This document shows, piece after piece, positions 11,701-25,800 of a stretch of DNA of 64,000 nt (its first letter is position 1; every line of letters starts with the position of its first letter). The translations under genes and the position numbers were made by a program. Where the stretch lies: NCBI RefSeq assembly GCF_051014445.1, contig NC_135134.1, positions 7,965,672 through 8,029,671 of the forward strand, in the 5' to 3' direction. Below the pieces are notes generated by a model that had not been told where the DNA came from, did not search any database, and was given only the letters and a program-made list of their open reading frames with translations. This DNA is from Colletes latitarsis. Lineage: Eukaryota; Arthropoda; Insecta; Hymenoptera; Colletidae.

Positions 11701-12550
11701 CTGAAACAGTCAATTAAACCTGGTTTCGATCAATATTTTAGAGGATAACGCATGTTAGGTCTAGGTTTGGCCTGGGATTTGCCCTCATCAGACTCATACT
11801 TTCGCATATCTCTCATTCTTGTTGGGCAGATCCTTGGATTTTGCTGGATTGGATAACGTAGTATTGTGGTACCAGTCTGAGACAGTCGATTAAACCTGGT
11901 TTCGATCAATATTTTTGATGATAACGCATGTTAGCTCTGGGTTAGGTCTAGGATTTGCCCTCATCAGACCCATGTTTTCGCATTCTTCACATACATGTTC
12001 AACAGATTCTGGGTTATTTCTGGTTTGGATCACGTAGTAAAGTGGTACCACATTGAAACAGTCGATTACTCCTAGTCTCGATCAATATCTTAGAGGATAA
12101 CGCATGTTAGGTCTGGGATAGGTCTGGGATCTGCCCTCGTCAGACTCATACTTTCGCATTCTTCACATACTTGTTCAACATATCCTGGGTTATTTCTGGT
12201 TTGGATCACGTAGTAAAGTGGTACCACACTGAAACAGACGATTAATCCTGGTCTCGAACAATATTTTAGAGGATGACGCATGTTACGTCTGTGATAGGTC
12301 CAGGATTTGCCCGCATCAGGCTCATGCTTTCGCATATTTCTCATACTTGTTGGGCAGATCCTTGGATTTTACTGGCTTGGATCACGTAGTAATGTAGTAC
12401 CACTCTGAAGCAGCCGATTAAAACTGGTTTCGATCACTATTTTTGATGATAACGCATCTTAGGTCTGGGTTAGGTCTAGGATTTGCCTTCATCAGACCCA
12501 TACTTTCGCATTCTTCAGATACTTGTTGAACAGATCCTGGGTTATTTCTG

Positions 12551-12633
12551 GTTTAGGTCCAGGATTTGCCCGCATCAGGCTCATACTTTCGCATATTTCT
12601 CATACATGTTGGTCAGATCCGGGGCTTTTTCTG
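12551..12633 (+). repeat. Truncated monomer, 83 bp, copy 2
   Basis: Same breakpoint as at 6166-6248, shifted by 6385 bp, showing that the deletion happened before the long unit was duplicated. Confidence 0.9.
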
Positions 12634-12809
12634 GTTTGGAACAGGAAGTAAAGTGGTACCACATTGAAACAGTCGCTTAATCCTGCCCTCGATCAGTATT
12701 TTAGTGGATAACGCAAGTTAGGTCTGGGATAGCTGTTGGATCTGCCCTCATCAGGCTCACACCTTCGCATTTCTCACATACTCGTTGGCCAGATCCTGGG
12801 CATTCAGTG

Positions 12810-12954
12810 GTCTGGATCAGGTAGTAATGTGGTACAATCAATATCTTTGAGGGTAACGCATGTTAGGTCTGGGTTAGGTCTAGGATTTGCCCTCATCTGT
12901 CTCATACTTTCGCATTCTTCACATACTTGTTGAACAGATCCTGGGTTTTTTCTG
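12810..12954 (+). repeat. Internally deleted monomer, 145 bp, copy 2
   Basis: Same breakpoint as at 6425-6569, shifted by 6385 bp. Confidence 0.9.
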
Positions 12955-14905
12955 GCTTGAATCACGTGGTAATGTGGTACCACACTGAAACCGTCCATGA
13001 AACCCGGTTTCGATCAATATTTTAGACGATATCGCATGTTAGGTCTGGGATAGGTCTGGGATTTGCCCTCATCAGGGTCATACATTTGCATTTTTCACAT
13101 ACTTGTTAAACAGAACCCTGGCTTTTTCAGGTTTGGATCACGTAGTCAAGTGGTACCACACTGAAACAGTCGATTAATCCCGGTCTCGATCAATATTTTA
13201 TAGGATAACGCATGTTAGGTCTAGGTTAGGCCTGGGATTTGCCCTCATCAGACTCAAACTTTCGCATATTTCTCATTCTTGATGGGCAGATCCTTGGATT
13301 TTTCTGGCTTGAATCACGTGATAATGTGGTACCACACTGAAACCCTCCATGAAACCTGGTTTCGATCAATATTTTAGAGGATAACGCATGTTAGGTCTAG
13401 GTTAGGCCTGGGATTTGCCCTCATCAGACTCAAACTTTCGCATATTTCTCATACTTGTTGGGCAGATCCTGGGCTTTTTCTGGTTTGGATCACGTAGTAA
13501 AGTGGTACCACACTGAAACAGCCGATTAATCCAGGTCTCGCACAATATTTTAGAGGATAACGCATGTTAGGTCTAGGTTAGGCCTGGGATTCGCCCTCAT
13601 CAGGCTCATACTTTCGCATTTTTCACATACTTGTTGTACAGATCCTGGGTTTTTTCTGGTTTGGATCAGGTGGTAATGTGGTACCGCACTCAAACAGTCG
13701 ATTAAACCTGGTTTCGATCAATATTTTAGATGATAACGCATGTTAGGTCTGGGTTAGGTCTAGGATTTGCCCTCATCAGACCTATACTTTCGCATTCTTC
13801 ACATACTTGTTGAACAGGTCCTGGGTTATTTCTGGTTTAGATCACGTAGTAAAGTGGTACCACACTGAAACAGTCGATAAATCCTGGTCTCGAACAATAT
13901 TTTAGAGGATAACGTATGTTAGGTCTAGGTTTGGCCTGGGATTTGCCCTCATCAGACTCAACTTTCGCATATTTCTCACACTTGTTGACCAGATCCTTGG
14001 ATTTTTCTGGATTGGATCACGTAGTAATTTGGTACCACACTGAACCAGTCCATGAAACCTAGTCTCGGTCAATATTTTTGAGGGTAACGCATGTTAAGTC
14101 TGGGTTAGGTCTAGGATTTGCCCTCATCTGGCTCATTCTTTCGCATTTTTCGCATACACGTTGGCCAGATCCTGGGCTTCTTCTGGTTTGGATCACGTAG
14201 TAATCTGGTACCACACTGAAACAGTCGATTAAACCTGGTTTCGATCAATATTTTAGACGATATCGCATGTTAGGTCTGGGATAGGTCTGGGATTTGCCCA
14301 CATCAGGGTCATACATTCGCATTTTTCACATACTTGTTGTACAGATCCTGGGTTTTTTCTGGCTTGAATCACGTGGTAATGTGGTACCACACTGATACAG
14401 TCCATGAAACCTGGTTTCGATCAATATTTTAGAGGATAACGCATGTTAGGTCTAGGTTAGGCTTGGGATTTGCCCTCACCAGACTCAAACTTTCGCATAT
14501 TTCTCATACTTGTTGCGCAGATCCTTGGATTTTTCTGGATTGGATCACGTAGTAATGTGGTACCACACTGAAACAGTCGATTAAACCTGGTTTCGATCTA
14601 TATTTTAGATGATAACGCATGTTAGGTCCGGGTTAGGTCTAGTATTTGCCCTCATCAGACTCATACTTTCGCATATTTCACATACTTGTTGTACAGATCC
14701 TAAATTTTTTCTGGCTTGAATCACGTGGTAATGTGGTACCACACTGATACAGTCCATGAAACTTGGTTTCGATCAATATTTTAGAGGATAACGCATGTTA
14801 GGTCTAGGTTAGGACTGGGATTTGCCCTCATCTGGCTCATACTTTCGCATTCTTCACATACTTGTTGTACAGATCCTGGGTTTTTTCTGGCTTGAATCAC
14901 GTGGT

Positions 14906-17546
14906 AATGTGGTACCACACTGAAACCGTCCATGAAACCCGGTTTCGATCAATATTTTAGAGGATAACGCATGTTAGGTCTAGGTTAGGCCTGGGATTTG
15001 CCCTCTTCAGACTCAAACTTTCGCATATTGCTCATACTTGTTGAACAGATCCTGGGTTTTTTCTGGTTTGGATCACGTAGTAATGTGATATCACTCTGAA
15101 ACAGTCGATTAAACCTGGTTTCGATCAATATTTTAGATGATAACGCATGTTAGGTCTGGGTTGAGTCTAGTATTTGCCGTCATCAGACTCATACTTTCGC
15201 ATATTTCACATACTTGTTGTACAGATCCTGCGCTTTTTCTGGCTTGAATCACGTGGTAATGTGGTACCACACTGAAACAGCCGATTAATCCTGGTCTCGA
15301 ACAATATTTTAGAGGATAACGCATGTTAGGTCTAGGTTAGGCCTGGGATTTGCCCTCATCAGGCTCATACTTTCGCATTTTTCACATACTTGTTGTACAG
15401 ATCCTGGGTTTTTTCTGGCTTGAATCACGTGGTAATGTGGTACCACACTGAAACAGTCAATTATACCTGGTTTCGATCAATATTTTAGATGATGACGCAT
15501 GTTAGGTCTGGGTTAGGTCTAGTATTTGCCCTCATCAGACTCATACTTTCGCATATTACTCATACTTGTTGGCCAGATCCTTGGATTTTTCTGGATTCAA
15601 TCACGTAGTAATGTGGTACCACACTGATACAGTCCACGAAACCTATTCTCGGTCAATATTTTTGAGGGTAACGCATGTTTGGTCTGGGTTAGGTCTAGGA
15701 TTTGCCCTCATCTGGCTCATTCTTTCGCATTTTTCGCATACTCGTTGGCCAGATCCTGGGCTATTACTGGTTTGGACCACGTAGTAATGTGGTACCACAC
15801 TGAAACAGTCGATTAAACCTGGTTTCGATTAATATTTTAGACGACATCGCATGTTACGTCTGGGATCGGTCTGGGATTTGCCCTCATCACGGTCACACTT
15901 TCGCATTTTTCGCATACTCGTTGGCCAGATCCTGGGCTTTTTTTGGTTTGGATCACGCAGTAAAGTGGTACCGCACTGAAACTGTCGATTAATCCTGGTC
16001 TCGAACAATATTTTAGAGGATAACGCAAGTTAGGTCTGGGATAGGTGTGGGATCTGCCCACATCAGGCTCATACCTTCGCATTTCTCACATACTCGTTGG
16101 CCAGATCCTGGGCTTTCACTGGTCTGGATCACGTAGTAATGTGGTACCACACTGAAACAGTCCATTAAACCTGGTTTCGATCAGTATTTTAGAGGATAAC
16201 GCAAGTTAGGTACGGGATAGGTGTGGGTTCTGGCCTCATCAGGCTCATCCCTTCGCATTTCTCACATACTTGTTGACCAGTTCCTGGCCTTTTTCAGGTT
16301 TGGATCACGTAGCAATGTGGTACCACACTGAAACAGTCGATTAAACCTGGTTTCGATCAATATTTTAGACGACATCGCATGTTGGTCTGGGATAGGCCTG
16401 GGATTTGCCCTCATCAGACTCATACTTTCGCATACTTCACATACTTGTTGAACAGATCCTGGCCTTTTTCTGGTTTGGATCACGTAGCAATGTGGTACCA
16501 CACTGAAACAGTCGATTAAACCTGGTTTCGATCAATATTTTAGACGACATCGCATGTTAGGTCTGGGATAGGCCTGGGATTTGCCCTCATCAGACTCATA
16601 CTTTCGCATACTTCACATACTTGTTGAACAGATCCTGGGCTTTCACTGGTCTGGATCACGTAGTAATGTGGTACCACACTGAATCAGTCGATTAAACCTG
16701 GTTTTGATAAATATTTTTGAGGGTAACGCATGTTAGGTATGGCTTAGGTCTAGGATTTGCCCTCATCTGGCTCATACTTTCGCATTCTTCACATACTTGT
16801 TGTACAGATCCTGGGTTTTCTCTGGCTTGAATCACGTGGTAATGTAGCACCAGACTGAAACCGTCCATGAAACCTGGTTTCGATCAATATTTTAGAGGAT
16901 AACGCATGTTATGTCTAGGTTAGGCCTGGGATTTGCCCTCATCACACTCATACTTTCGCATACTTCACATACTAGTTGAACAGTTCCTGGGTTATTTCTG
17001 GTTTGGATCAGGTAGTAATGTGGTACCACACTGAAAAAGTCGATTAAACCTGGTTTCGATCAATATTTTAGATGATAATACATGTTAGGTCTGGGTTAGG
17101 TCTTGGATTTGCCCTCATCTGGCTCATATTTTCGCATATTTCTCATACTTGTTGGCCAGATCCTGGGCTTTTTCTGGATTGGATCACGTAGTTATGTGGT
17201 ACCACACTGAAACAGTCGATTAATCCTGGTCTCGATCAATATTTTATTGGATAACGCAAGTTAGGTCTGGGATTTGTCTGGGATCTGCCCTCGTCAGACT
17301 CATACTTTCGCATACTTCACATACTTGTTGAACAGATCCCGGGTTTTTTTTCTGGTTTGGATCACGTAGTAATGTGGTACCACACCGAAACATTCAATTA
17401 AACCTGGTCTTGATAAATATTTTAGAGGATAACGCATGTTAGGTCTGGGTTAGGTCTAGGATTTGCCCTCATCAGGGTCATACTTTCGTGTTTCTCACAT
17501 ACATGTTGAACAGATCCTGGGCTATTTCTGGATTGAATCACGTAGT
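14906..17546 (+). repeat. 15-monomer higher-order repeat, copy 1 (2641 bp)
   Basis: This is the first of three tandem copies 2641 bp apart. The junction is placed where CACGTGGTAATG (before 14906) becomes CACGTAGTAATG (before 17547 and 20188). Both are followed by GGTACCACACTGAAACCGTC. The repeat combines the right part of the long unit (to about 16960) with a cassette starting CATACTAGTTGAACAGTTCC at about 16968. That cassette includes an ATGATAATACATG monomer, a GTAGTTATGTGG monomer and an ATTCAATTAAACC monomer. One visible private base is C at 15231 (T in copies 2 and 3). Confidence 0.93.
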
Positions 17547-20187
17547 AATGTGGTACCACACTGAAACCGTCCATGAAACCCGGTTTCGATCAATATTTTA
17601 GAGGATAACGCATGTTAGGTCTAGGTTAGGCCTGGGATTTGCCCTCTTCAGACTCAAACTTTCGCATATTGCTCATACTTGTTGAACAGATCCTGGGTTT
17701 TTTCTGGTTTGGATCACGTAGTAATGTGATATCACTCTGAAACAGTCGATTAAACCTGGTTTCGATCAATATTTTAGATGATAACGCATGTTAGGTCTGG
17801 GTTGAGTCTAGTATTTGCCGTCATCAGACTCATACTTTCGCATATTTCACATACTTGTTGTACAGATCCTGTGCTTTTTCTGGCTTGAATCACGTGGTAA
17901 TGTGGTACCACACTGAAACAGCCGATTAATCCTGGTCTCGAACAATATTTTAGAGGATAACGCATGTTAGGTCTAGGTTAGGCCTGGGATTTGCCCTCAT
18001 CAGGCTCATACTTTCGCATTTTTCACATACTTGTTGTACAGATCCTGGGTTTTTTCTGGCTTGAATCACGTGGTAATGTGGTACCACACTGAAACAGTCA
18101 ATTATACCTGGTTTCGATCAATATTTTAGATGATGACGCATGTTAGGTCTGGGTTAGGTCTAGTATTTGCCCTCATCAGACTCATACTTTCGCATATTAC
18201 TCATACTTGTTGGCCAGATCCTTGGATTTTTCTGGATTCAATCACGTAGTAATGTGGTACCACACTGATACAGTCCACGAAACCTATTCTCGGTCAATAT
18301 TTTTGAGGGTAACGCATGTTTGGTCTGGGTTAGGTCTAGGATTTGCCCTCATCTGGCTCATTCTTTCGCATTTTTCGCATACTCGTTGGCCAGATCCTGG
18401 GCTATTACTGGTTTGGACCACGTAGTAATGTGGTACCACACTGAAACAGTCGATTAAACCTGGTTTCGATTAATATTTTAGACGACATCGCATGTTACGT
18501 CTGGGATCGGTCTGGGATTTGCCCTCATCACGGTCACACTTTCGCATTTTTCGCATACTCGTTGGCCAGATCCTGGGCTTTTTTTGGTTTGGATCACGCA
18601 GTAAAGTGGTACCGCACTGAAACTGTCGATTAATCCTGGTCTCGAACAATATTTTAGAGGATAACGCAAGTTAGGTCTGGGATAGGTGTGGGATCTGCCC
18701 ACATCAGGCTCATACCTTCGCATTTCTCACATACTCGTTGGCCAGATCCTGGGCTTTCACTGGTCTGGATCACGTAGTAATGTGGTACCACACTGAAACA
18801 GTCCATTAAACCTGGTTTCGATCAGTATTTTAGAGGATAACGCAAGTTAGGTACGGGATAGGTGTGGGTTCTGGCCTCATCAGGCTCATCCCTTCGCATT
18901 TCTCACATACTTGTTGACCAGTTCCTGGCCTTTTTCAGGTTTGGATCACGTAGCAATGTGGTACCACACTGAAACAGTCGATTAAACCTGGTTTCGATCA
19001 ATATTTTAGACGACATCGCATGTTGGTCTGGGATAGGCCTGGGATTTGCCCTCATCAGACTCATACTTTCGCATACTTCACATACTTGTTGAACAGATCC
19101 TGGCCTTTTTCTGGTTTGGATCACGTAGCAATGTGGTACCACACTGAAACAGTCGATTAAACCTGGTTTCGATCAATATTTTAGACGACATCGCATGTTA
19201 GGTCTGGGATAGGCCTGGGATTTGCCCTCATCAGACTCATACTTTCGCATACTTCACATACTTGTTGAACAGATCCTGGGCTTTCACTGGTCTGGATCAC
19301 GTAGTAATGTGGTACCACACTGAATCAGTCGATTAAACCTGGTTTTGATAAATATTTTTGAGGGTAACGCATGTTAGGTATGGCTTAGGTCTAGGATTTG
19401 CCCTCATCTGGCTCATACTTTCGCATTCTTCACATACTTGTTGTACAGATCCTGGGTTTTCTCTGGCTTGAATCACGTGGTAATGTAGCACCAGACTGAA
19501 ACCGTCCATGAAACCTGGTTTCGATCAATATTTTAGAGGATAACGCATGTTATGTCTAGGTTAGGCCTGGGATTTGCCCTCATCACACTCATACTTTCGC
19601 ATACTTCACATACTAGTTGAACAGTTCCTGGGTTATTTCTGGTTTGGATCAGGTAGTAATGTGGTACCACACTGAAAAAGTCGATTAAACCTGGTTTCGA
19701 TCAATATTTTAGATGATAATACATGTTAGGTCTGGGTTAGGTCTTGGATTTGCCCTCATCTGGCTCATATTTTCGCATATTTCTCATACTTGTTGGCCAG
19801 ATCCTGGGCTTTTTCTGGATTGGATCACGTAGTTATGTGGTACCACACTGAAACAGTCGATTAATCCTGGTCTCGATCAATATTTTATTGGATAACGCAA
19901 GTTAGGTCTGGGATTTGTCTGGGATCTGCCCTCGTCAGACTCATACTTTCGCATACTTCACATACTTGTTGAACAGATCCCGGGTTTTTTTTCTGGTTTG
20001 GATCACGTAGTAATGTGGTACCACACCGAAACATTCAATTAAACCTGGTCTTGATAAATATTTTAGAGGATAACGCATGTTAGGTCTGGGTTAGGTCTAG
20101 GATTTGCCCTCATCAGGGTCATACTTTCGTGTTTCTCACATACATGTTGAACAGATCCTGGGCTATTTCTGGATTGAATCACGTAGT
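17547..20187 (+). repeat. 15-monomer higher-order repeat, copy 2 (2641 bp)
   Basis: Nearly identical to copy 1; the only substitution I noted is the T at 17872 (C in copy 1). It shares with copy 1 a GAAAAAGTC variant (A at 19678) and an 8-T run preceded by a SmaI word CCCGGG near 19978. Such near identity against about 87% between neighbouring monomers is the classic sign of higher-order amplification. Confidence 0.93.
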
Positions 20188-22827
20188 AATGTGGTACCAC
20201 ACTGAAACCGTCCATGAAACCCGGTTTCGATCAATATTTTAGAGGATAACGCATGTTAGGTCTAGGTTAGGCCTGGGATTTGCCCTCTTCAGACTCAAAC
20301 TTTCGCATATTGCTCATACTTGTTGAACAGATCCTGGGTTTTTTCTGGTTTGGATCACGTAGTAATGTGATATCACTCTGAAACAGTCGATTAAACCTGG
20401 TTTCGATCAATATTTTAGATGATAACGCATGTTAGGTCTGGGTTGAGTCTAGTATTTGCCGTCATCAGACTCATACTTTCGCATATTTCACATACTTGTT
20501 GTACAGATCCTGTGCTTTTTCTGGCTTGAATCACGTGGTAATGTGGTACCACACTGAAACAGCCGATTAATCCTGGTCTCGAACAATATTTTAGAGGATA
20601 ACGCATGTTAGGTCTAGGTTAGGCCTGGGATTTGCCCTCATCAGGCTCATACTTTCGCATTTTTCACATACTTGTTGTACAGATCCTGGGTTTTTTCTGG
20701 CTTGAATCACGTGGTAATGTGGTACCACACTGAAACAGTCAATTATACCTGGTTTCGATCAATATTTTAGATGATGACGCATGTTAGGTCTGGGTTAGGT
20801 CTAGTATTTGCCCTCATCAGACTCATACTTTCGCATATTACTCATACTTGTTGGCCAGATCCTTGGATTTTTCTGGATTCAATCACGTAGTAATGTGGTA
20901 CCACACTGATACAGTCCACGAAACCTATTCTCGGTCAATATTTTTGAGGGTAACGCATGTTTGGTCTGGGTTAGGTCTAGGATTTGCCCTCATCTGGCTC
21001 ATTCTTTCGCATTTTTCGCATACTCGTTGGCCAGATCCTGGGCTATTACTGGTTTGGACCACGTAGTAATGTGGTACCACACTGAAACAGTCGATTAAAC
21101 CTGGTTTCGATTAATATTTTAGACGACATCGCATGTTACGTCTGGGATCGGTCTGGGATTTGCCCTCATCACGGTCACACTTTCGCATTTTTCGCATACT
21201 CGTTGGCCAGATCCTGGGCTTTTTTTGGTTTGGATCACGCAGTAAAGTGGTACCGCACTGAAACTGTCGATTAATCCTGGTCTCGAACAATATTTTAGAG
21301 GATAACGCAAGTTAGGTCTGGGATAGGTGTGGGATCTGCCCACATCAGGCTCATACCTTCGCATTTCTCACATACTCGTTGGCCAGATCCTGGGCTTTCA
21401 CTGGTCTGGATCACGTAGTAATGTGGTACCACACTGAAACAGTCCATTAAACCTGGTTTCGATCAGTATTTTAGAGGATAACGCAAGTTAGGTACGGGAT
21501 AGGTGTGGGTTCTGGCCTCATCAGGCTCATCCCTTCGCATTTCTCACATACTTGTTGACCAGTTCCTGGCCTTTTTCAGGTTTGGATCACGTAGCAATGT
21601 GGTACCACACTGAAACAGTCGATTAAACCTGGTTTCGATCAATATTTTAGACGACACCGCATGTTGGTCTGGGATAGGCCTGGGATTTGCCCTCATCAGA
21701 CTCATACTTTCGCATACTTCACATACTTGTTGAACAGATCCTGGCCTTTTTCTGGTTTGGATCACGTAGCAATGTGGTACCACACTGAAACAGTCGATTA
21801 AACCTGGTTTCGATCAATATTTTAGACGACATCGCATGTTAGGTCTGGGATAGGCCTGGGATTTGCCCTCATCAGACTCATACTTTCGCATACTTCACAT
21901 ACTTGTTGAACAGATCCTGGGCTTTCACTGGTCTGGATCACGTAGTAATGTGGTACCACACTGAATCAGTCGATTAAACCTGGTTTTGATAAATATTTTT
22001 GAGGGTAACGCATGTTAGGTATGGCTTAGGTCTAGGATTTGCCCTCATCTGGCTCATACTTTCGCATTCTTCACATACTTGTTGTACAGATCCTGGGTTT
22101 TCTCTGGCTTGAATCACGTGGTAATGTAGCACCAGACTGAAACCGTCCATGAAACCTGGTTTCGATCAATATTTTAGAGGATAACGCATGTTATGTCTAG
22201 GTTAGGCCTGGGATTTGCCCTCATCACACTCATACTTTCGCATACTTCACATACTAGTTGAACAGTTCCTGGGTTATTTCTGGTTTGGATCAGGTAGTAA
22301 TGTGGTACCACACTGAAACAGTCGATTAAACCTGGTTTCGATCAATATTTTAGATGATAATACATGTTAGGTCTGGGTTAGGTCTTGGATTTGCCCTCAT
22401 CTGGCTCATATTTTCGCATATTTCTCATACTTGTTGGCCAGATCCTGGGCTTTTTCTGGATTGGATCACGTAGTTATGTGGTACCACACTGAAACAGTCG
22501 ATTAATCCTGGTCTCGATCAATATTTTATTGGATAACGCAAGTTAGGTCTGGGATTTGTCTGGGATCTGCCCTCGTCAGACTCATACTTTCGCATACTTC
22601 ACATACTTGTTGAACAGATCCTGGGTTTTTTTCTGGTTTGGATCACGTAGTAATGTGGTACCACACCGAAACATTCAATTAAACCTGGTCTTGATAAATA
22701 TTTTAGAGGATAACGCATGTTAGGTCTGGGTTAGGTCTAGGATTTGCCCTCATCAGGGTCATACTTTCGTGTTTCTCACATACATGTTGAACAGATCCTG
22801 GGCTATTTCTGGATTGAATCACGTAGT
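20188..22827 (+). repeat. 15-monomer higher-order repeat, copy 3 (2640 bp), hybrid right end
   Basis: It matches copies 1 and 2 except for a few bases: C at 21657 (T in the others), C at 22319 (A in the others), and CCTGGG with a 7-T run near 22620 in place of CCCGGG with 8 T. The last two are the forms found in domain III cassettes. At 22828 the sequence turns to AGTCAATGAAACC, also domain III. The right end of this copy therefore looks like the join between the two domains. Confidence 0.9.
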
Positions 22828-25800
22828 AATGTGGTACCACACTGAAACAGTCAATGAAACCTGGTTTCGATCAATATTTTATAGGTTGACGCAAGTTAGG
22901 TCTGGGATAGGTCTGGGATTTGCCCTCATCAGGGTCATATTTTCGCGTTTTTCACATACTTGTTGAACAGATCCCTAGCTTTTTCTGCTTTGGATCACGT
23001 CCTAATGTGGTACCACACTGAAACAGTCCATCAAACCTGGTTTAGATCAATAATTTAGAGGAAAACGCATGTTAGGTCTAGGTTAGGCCTGGGATTTGCC
23101 CTCATCAGACTCATACTTTCGCATACTTCACATACATTTTCAACAGATCCTGGGTTTTTTTCCGGTTTGGATCACGTAGTAATGTGGTACCACACTGAAA
23201 CAGTCGATTAAACCTGGTTTCGATCATTATTTTTGAGGATAACGCATGTTAGGTCTGGGATAGGTATAGGATTTGCCCTCATCAGACTCATACTTTCGCA
23301 TTCTTCACATACTTGTTGAACGGATCCTGGGTTTTTTCTGGTTTGGATCACGCAGTAATGTGGTACCACACTGAAACATTCAATTAAACCTGGTCTTGAT
23401 AAATATTTTAGAGGATAACGCATGTTAGGTCTGGGTAAGGTGTAGGATTTGCCCTCATCAGGGTCATACTTTCGTATTTTTCACATACTTGTTGAACAGA
23501 TCCTGGGCTTTTCCGGTTTGGATCACGCAGTAATGTGGTACCACACTGAAACAGTCCACTAAACCTGGTCACGATCAATATTTTAGAGAATAAGGCATGT
23601 TAGGTCAAGGTTAGGTCCGGGATTTGCCCTCATCAGACTCATACTTTCGCATTCTTCACATACTTGTTGAACGGATCCTGGGTTTTTTCTGGTTTGGATC
23701 ACGTAGTAATGTGGTACCGCACTGAAACATTCAATTAAACCTGGTCTTGATAAATATTTTATAGGATAACGCATGTTAGGTCTGGGTAAGTTCTAGGATT
23801 TGCCCTCATCAGGCTCGTACTTTCGCGCTTTTCACACACTTGTTGAACAGATCCTGGGTTTTTTTCTGGTTTGGATCACGTAGTAATGTGGTACCACACT
23901 GAAACAGTCGATTGAACCTGCTTTCGATGAATATTTTATAGGATAACGCAAGTTAGGTCTGGGATAGGTGTGGGATCTGCCCTCATCAGGCTCATACCTT
24001 CGCATTTCTCAGATACTTGTTGGCCAGATCCTGGGCTTTCACTGGTCTGGATCACGTAGTAATGTGGTACCACACTGAAACAGTCCATAAAACCTGGTTT
24101 CGATCAATATTCTAGAGAATAACGCATGTTAGGTCTTGGTTAGGTCTCGGATATGCTCTCATCACGCTCGTACTTTCGCATATTTCTCATACTGGATAGC
24201 CAGATTCTGAGCTTTTTCTGGTTCGCATCACGTAGTAATGTAGTACCACACTGAAACAGTCAATTAAACCTAGTTTCCACCAATATTTTACAGGACAACG
24301 CAAGTTAGGTCTGGGATAGGCCTGGGATTTGCCCTCATCAGGCTCGTACTTTCGCGTTTTTCACACACTTGTTGAACAGATCCTGGGGGTTTTTCTGGTT
24401 TGGATCACGTAGTAATGTGTTACCACACTGAAACAGTCGATTAAACCTGGTTTCGATCAATCTTTTTGAGGATAACGCATGTTAGGACTGGGATAGGTCT
24501 GGGATTTGCCCTCATCAGACACATACTTTCGCATTCTTCACATACTTGTTGAACGGATCCTGGGTTTTTTCTGGTTTGGATCACGTAGTAATGTGGTACC
24601 ACACTGAAACATTCAATTAAACCTGGTCTTGATCAATATTTTAGAGGATAACGCATGTTAGGTCTGGGTAAGGTGTAGGATTCGCCCTCATCAGGGTCAT
24701 ACTTTCGTATTTTTCACATACTTGTTGAACAGATCCTGGGCTTTTCCGGTTTGGATCACGCAGTAATGTGGTACCACACTGAAACAGTCCACTAAACCTG
24801 GTTTCGATCAATATTTTAGAGGATACCGCTTGTTATGTCTAGGTTAGGCCTGGGATTTGCCCTCATCACACTCATACTTTCGCATACTTCACATACTTGT
24901 TGAACAGATCCTGGGTTTTTTTCTGGTTTGGATCACGTAGTAATGTTGTACCACACTGAAACAGTCGATTAAACCTGGTTTCGATCAATATTTTTGAGGG
25001 TAACGCATGTTTGGTCTGGGATAGGTCTGTGATTTGCCCTCATCAGACTCATACTTTCGCATTCTTCACATACTTGTTGAACGGATCCTGGGTTTTTTCT
25101 GGTTTGGATCACGTAGTAATGTGGTACCACACTGAAACATTCAATTAAACCTGGTCTTGATAAATATTTTAGAGGATAACGCATGTTAGGTCTGGGTAAG
25201 GTCTAGGATTTGCCCTCATCAGGCTCATACTTTCGCATATTTCTCATACTTCATGGCTAGATCCTGGGCCATTTCTGGATTGGATCACGTTGTAATGTGG
25301 TACCACACTGAAACAGTCCATTAAACCTGGTTTCGATCAATATTTTTGAGGACAACGTATGTTAGGTCTAGGTTAGGCCTGGGAGTTTCGCTCATCAGTC
25401 TCATACTTTCGCATACTTCACATACTTGTTGAACAGATCCTAGCCTTTTTCTGGTTTGGATCACGTAGCAATGTGGTACCACACTGAAACAGTCGATTAA
25501 ACCTGGTTTCGATCAATATTTTAGACGATATCGCATGTTAGGTCTGGGATAGGTCTGGGATTTGCCCTCATCAGGTTCATACTTTCGCAGTTTTAACATA
25601 CATGTTGACCTGATCGAGTGTTTTTTCTGCTTTGAATCACGTAGTAACGTGGACCACACTAAAACTGTCAATTAAACATGGTCTTGATAAATATTTTAGA
25701 GGATAACTCATGTTAGGTCTGGCATAGGTCTGGGATTTGCCCTCATCAGACTCATACTTTCGCATACTTCACATACTTGATGAACAGATCCTGGCCTTTT

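Larger units (their letters stand above)
11159..16488 (+). repeat. Domain II long unit, copy 2, shortened by six monomers
   Basis: It matches copy 1 at offset 6385 up to about 15980 and then at offset 5330 to 16488. The difference of 1055 bp equals six monomers less 1 bp. In copy 1 the segment at about 9370-9597 (CTATTACTGGTTTGGACCACG, ACGTCTGGGATCGG) is present again at about 10426-10653. Copy 2 has it once, so the intervening 1055 bp was either lost by exchange between these two segments or gained in copy 1. Its right third overlaps copy 1 of the 15-monomer repeat. Confidence 0.8.

Noticed and set aside
14906..22827. Higher-order copies as an assembly duplication artefact
   Set aside because: Private substitutions (15231, 21657, 22319) and a T-run difference separate the copies, which favours real repeats, although the exact copy number cannot be verified here.
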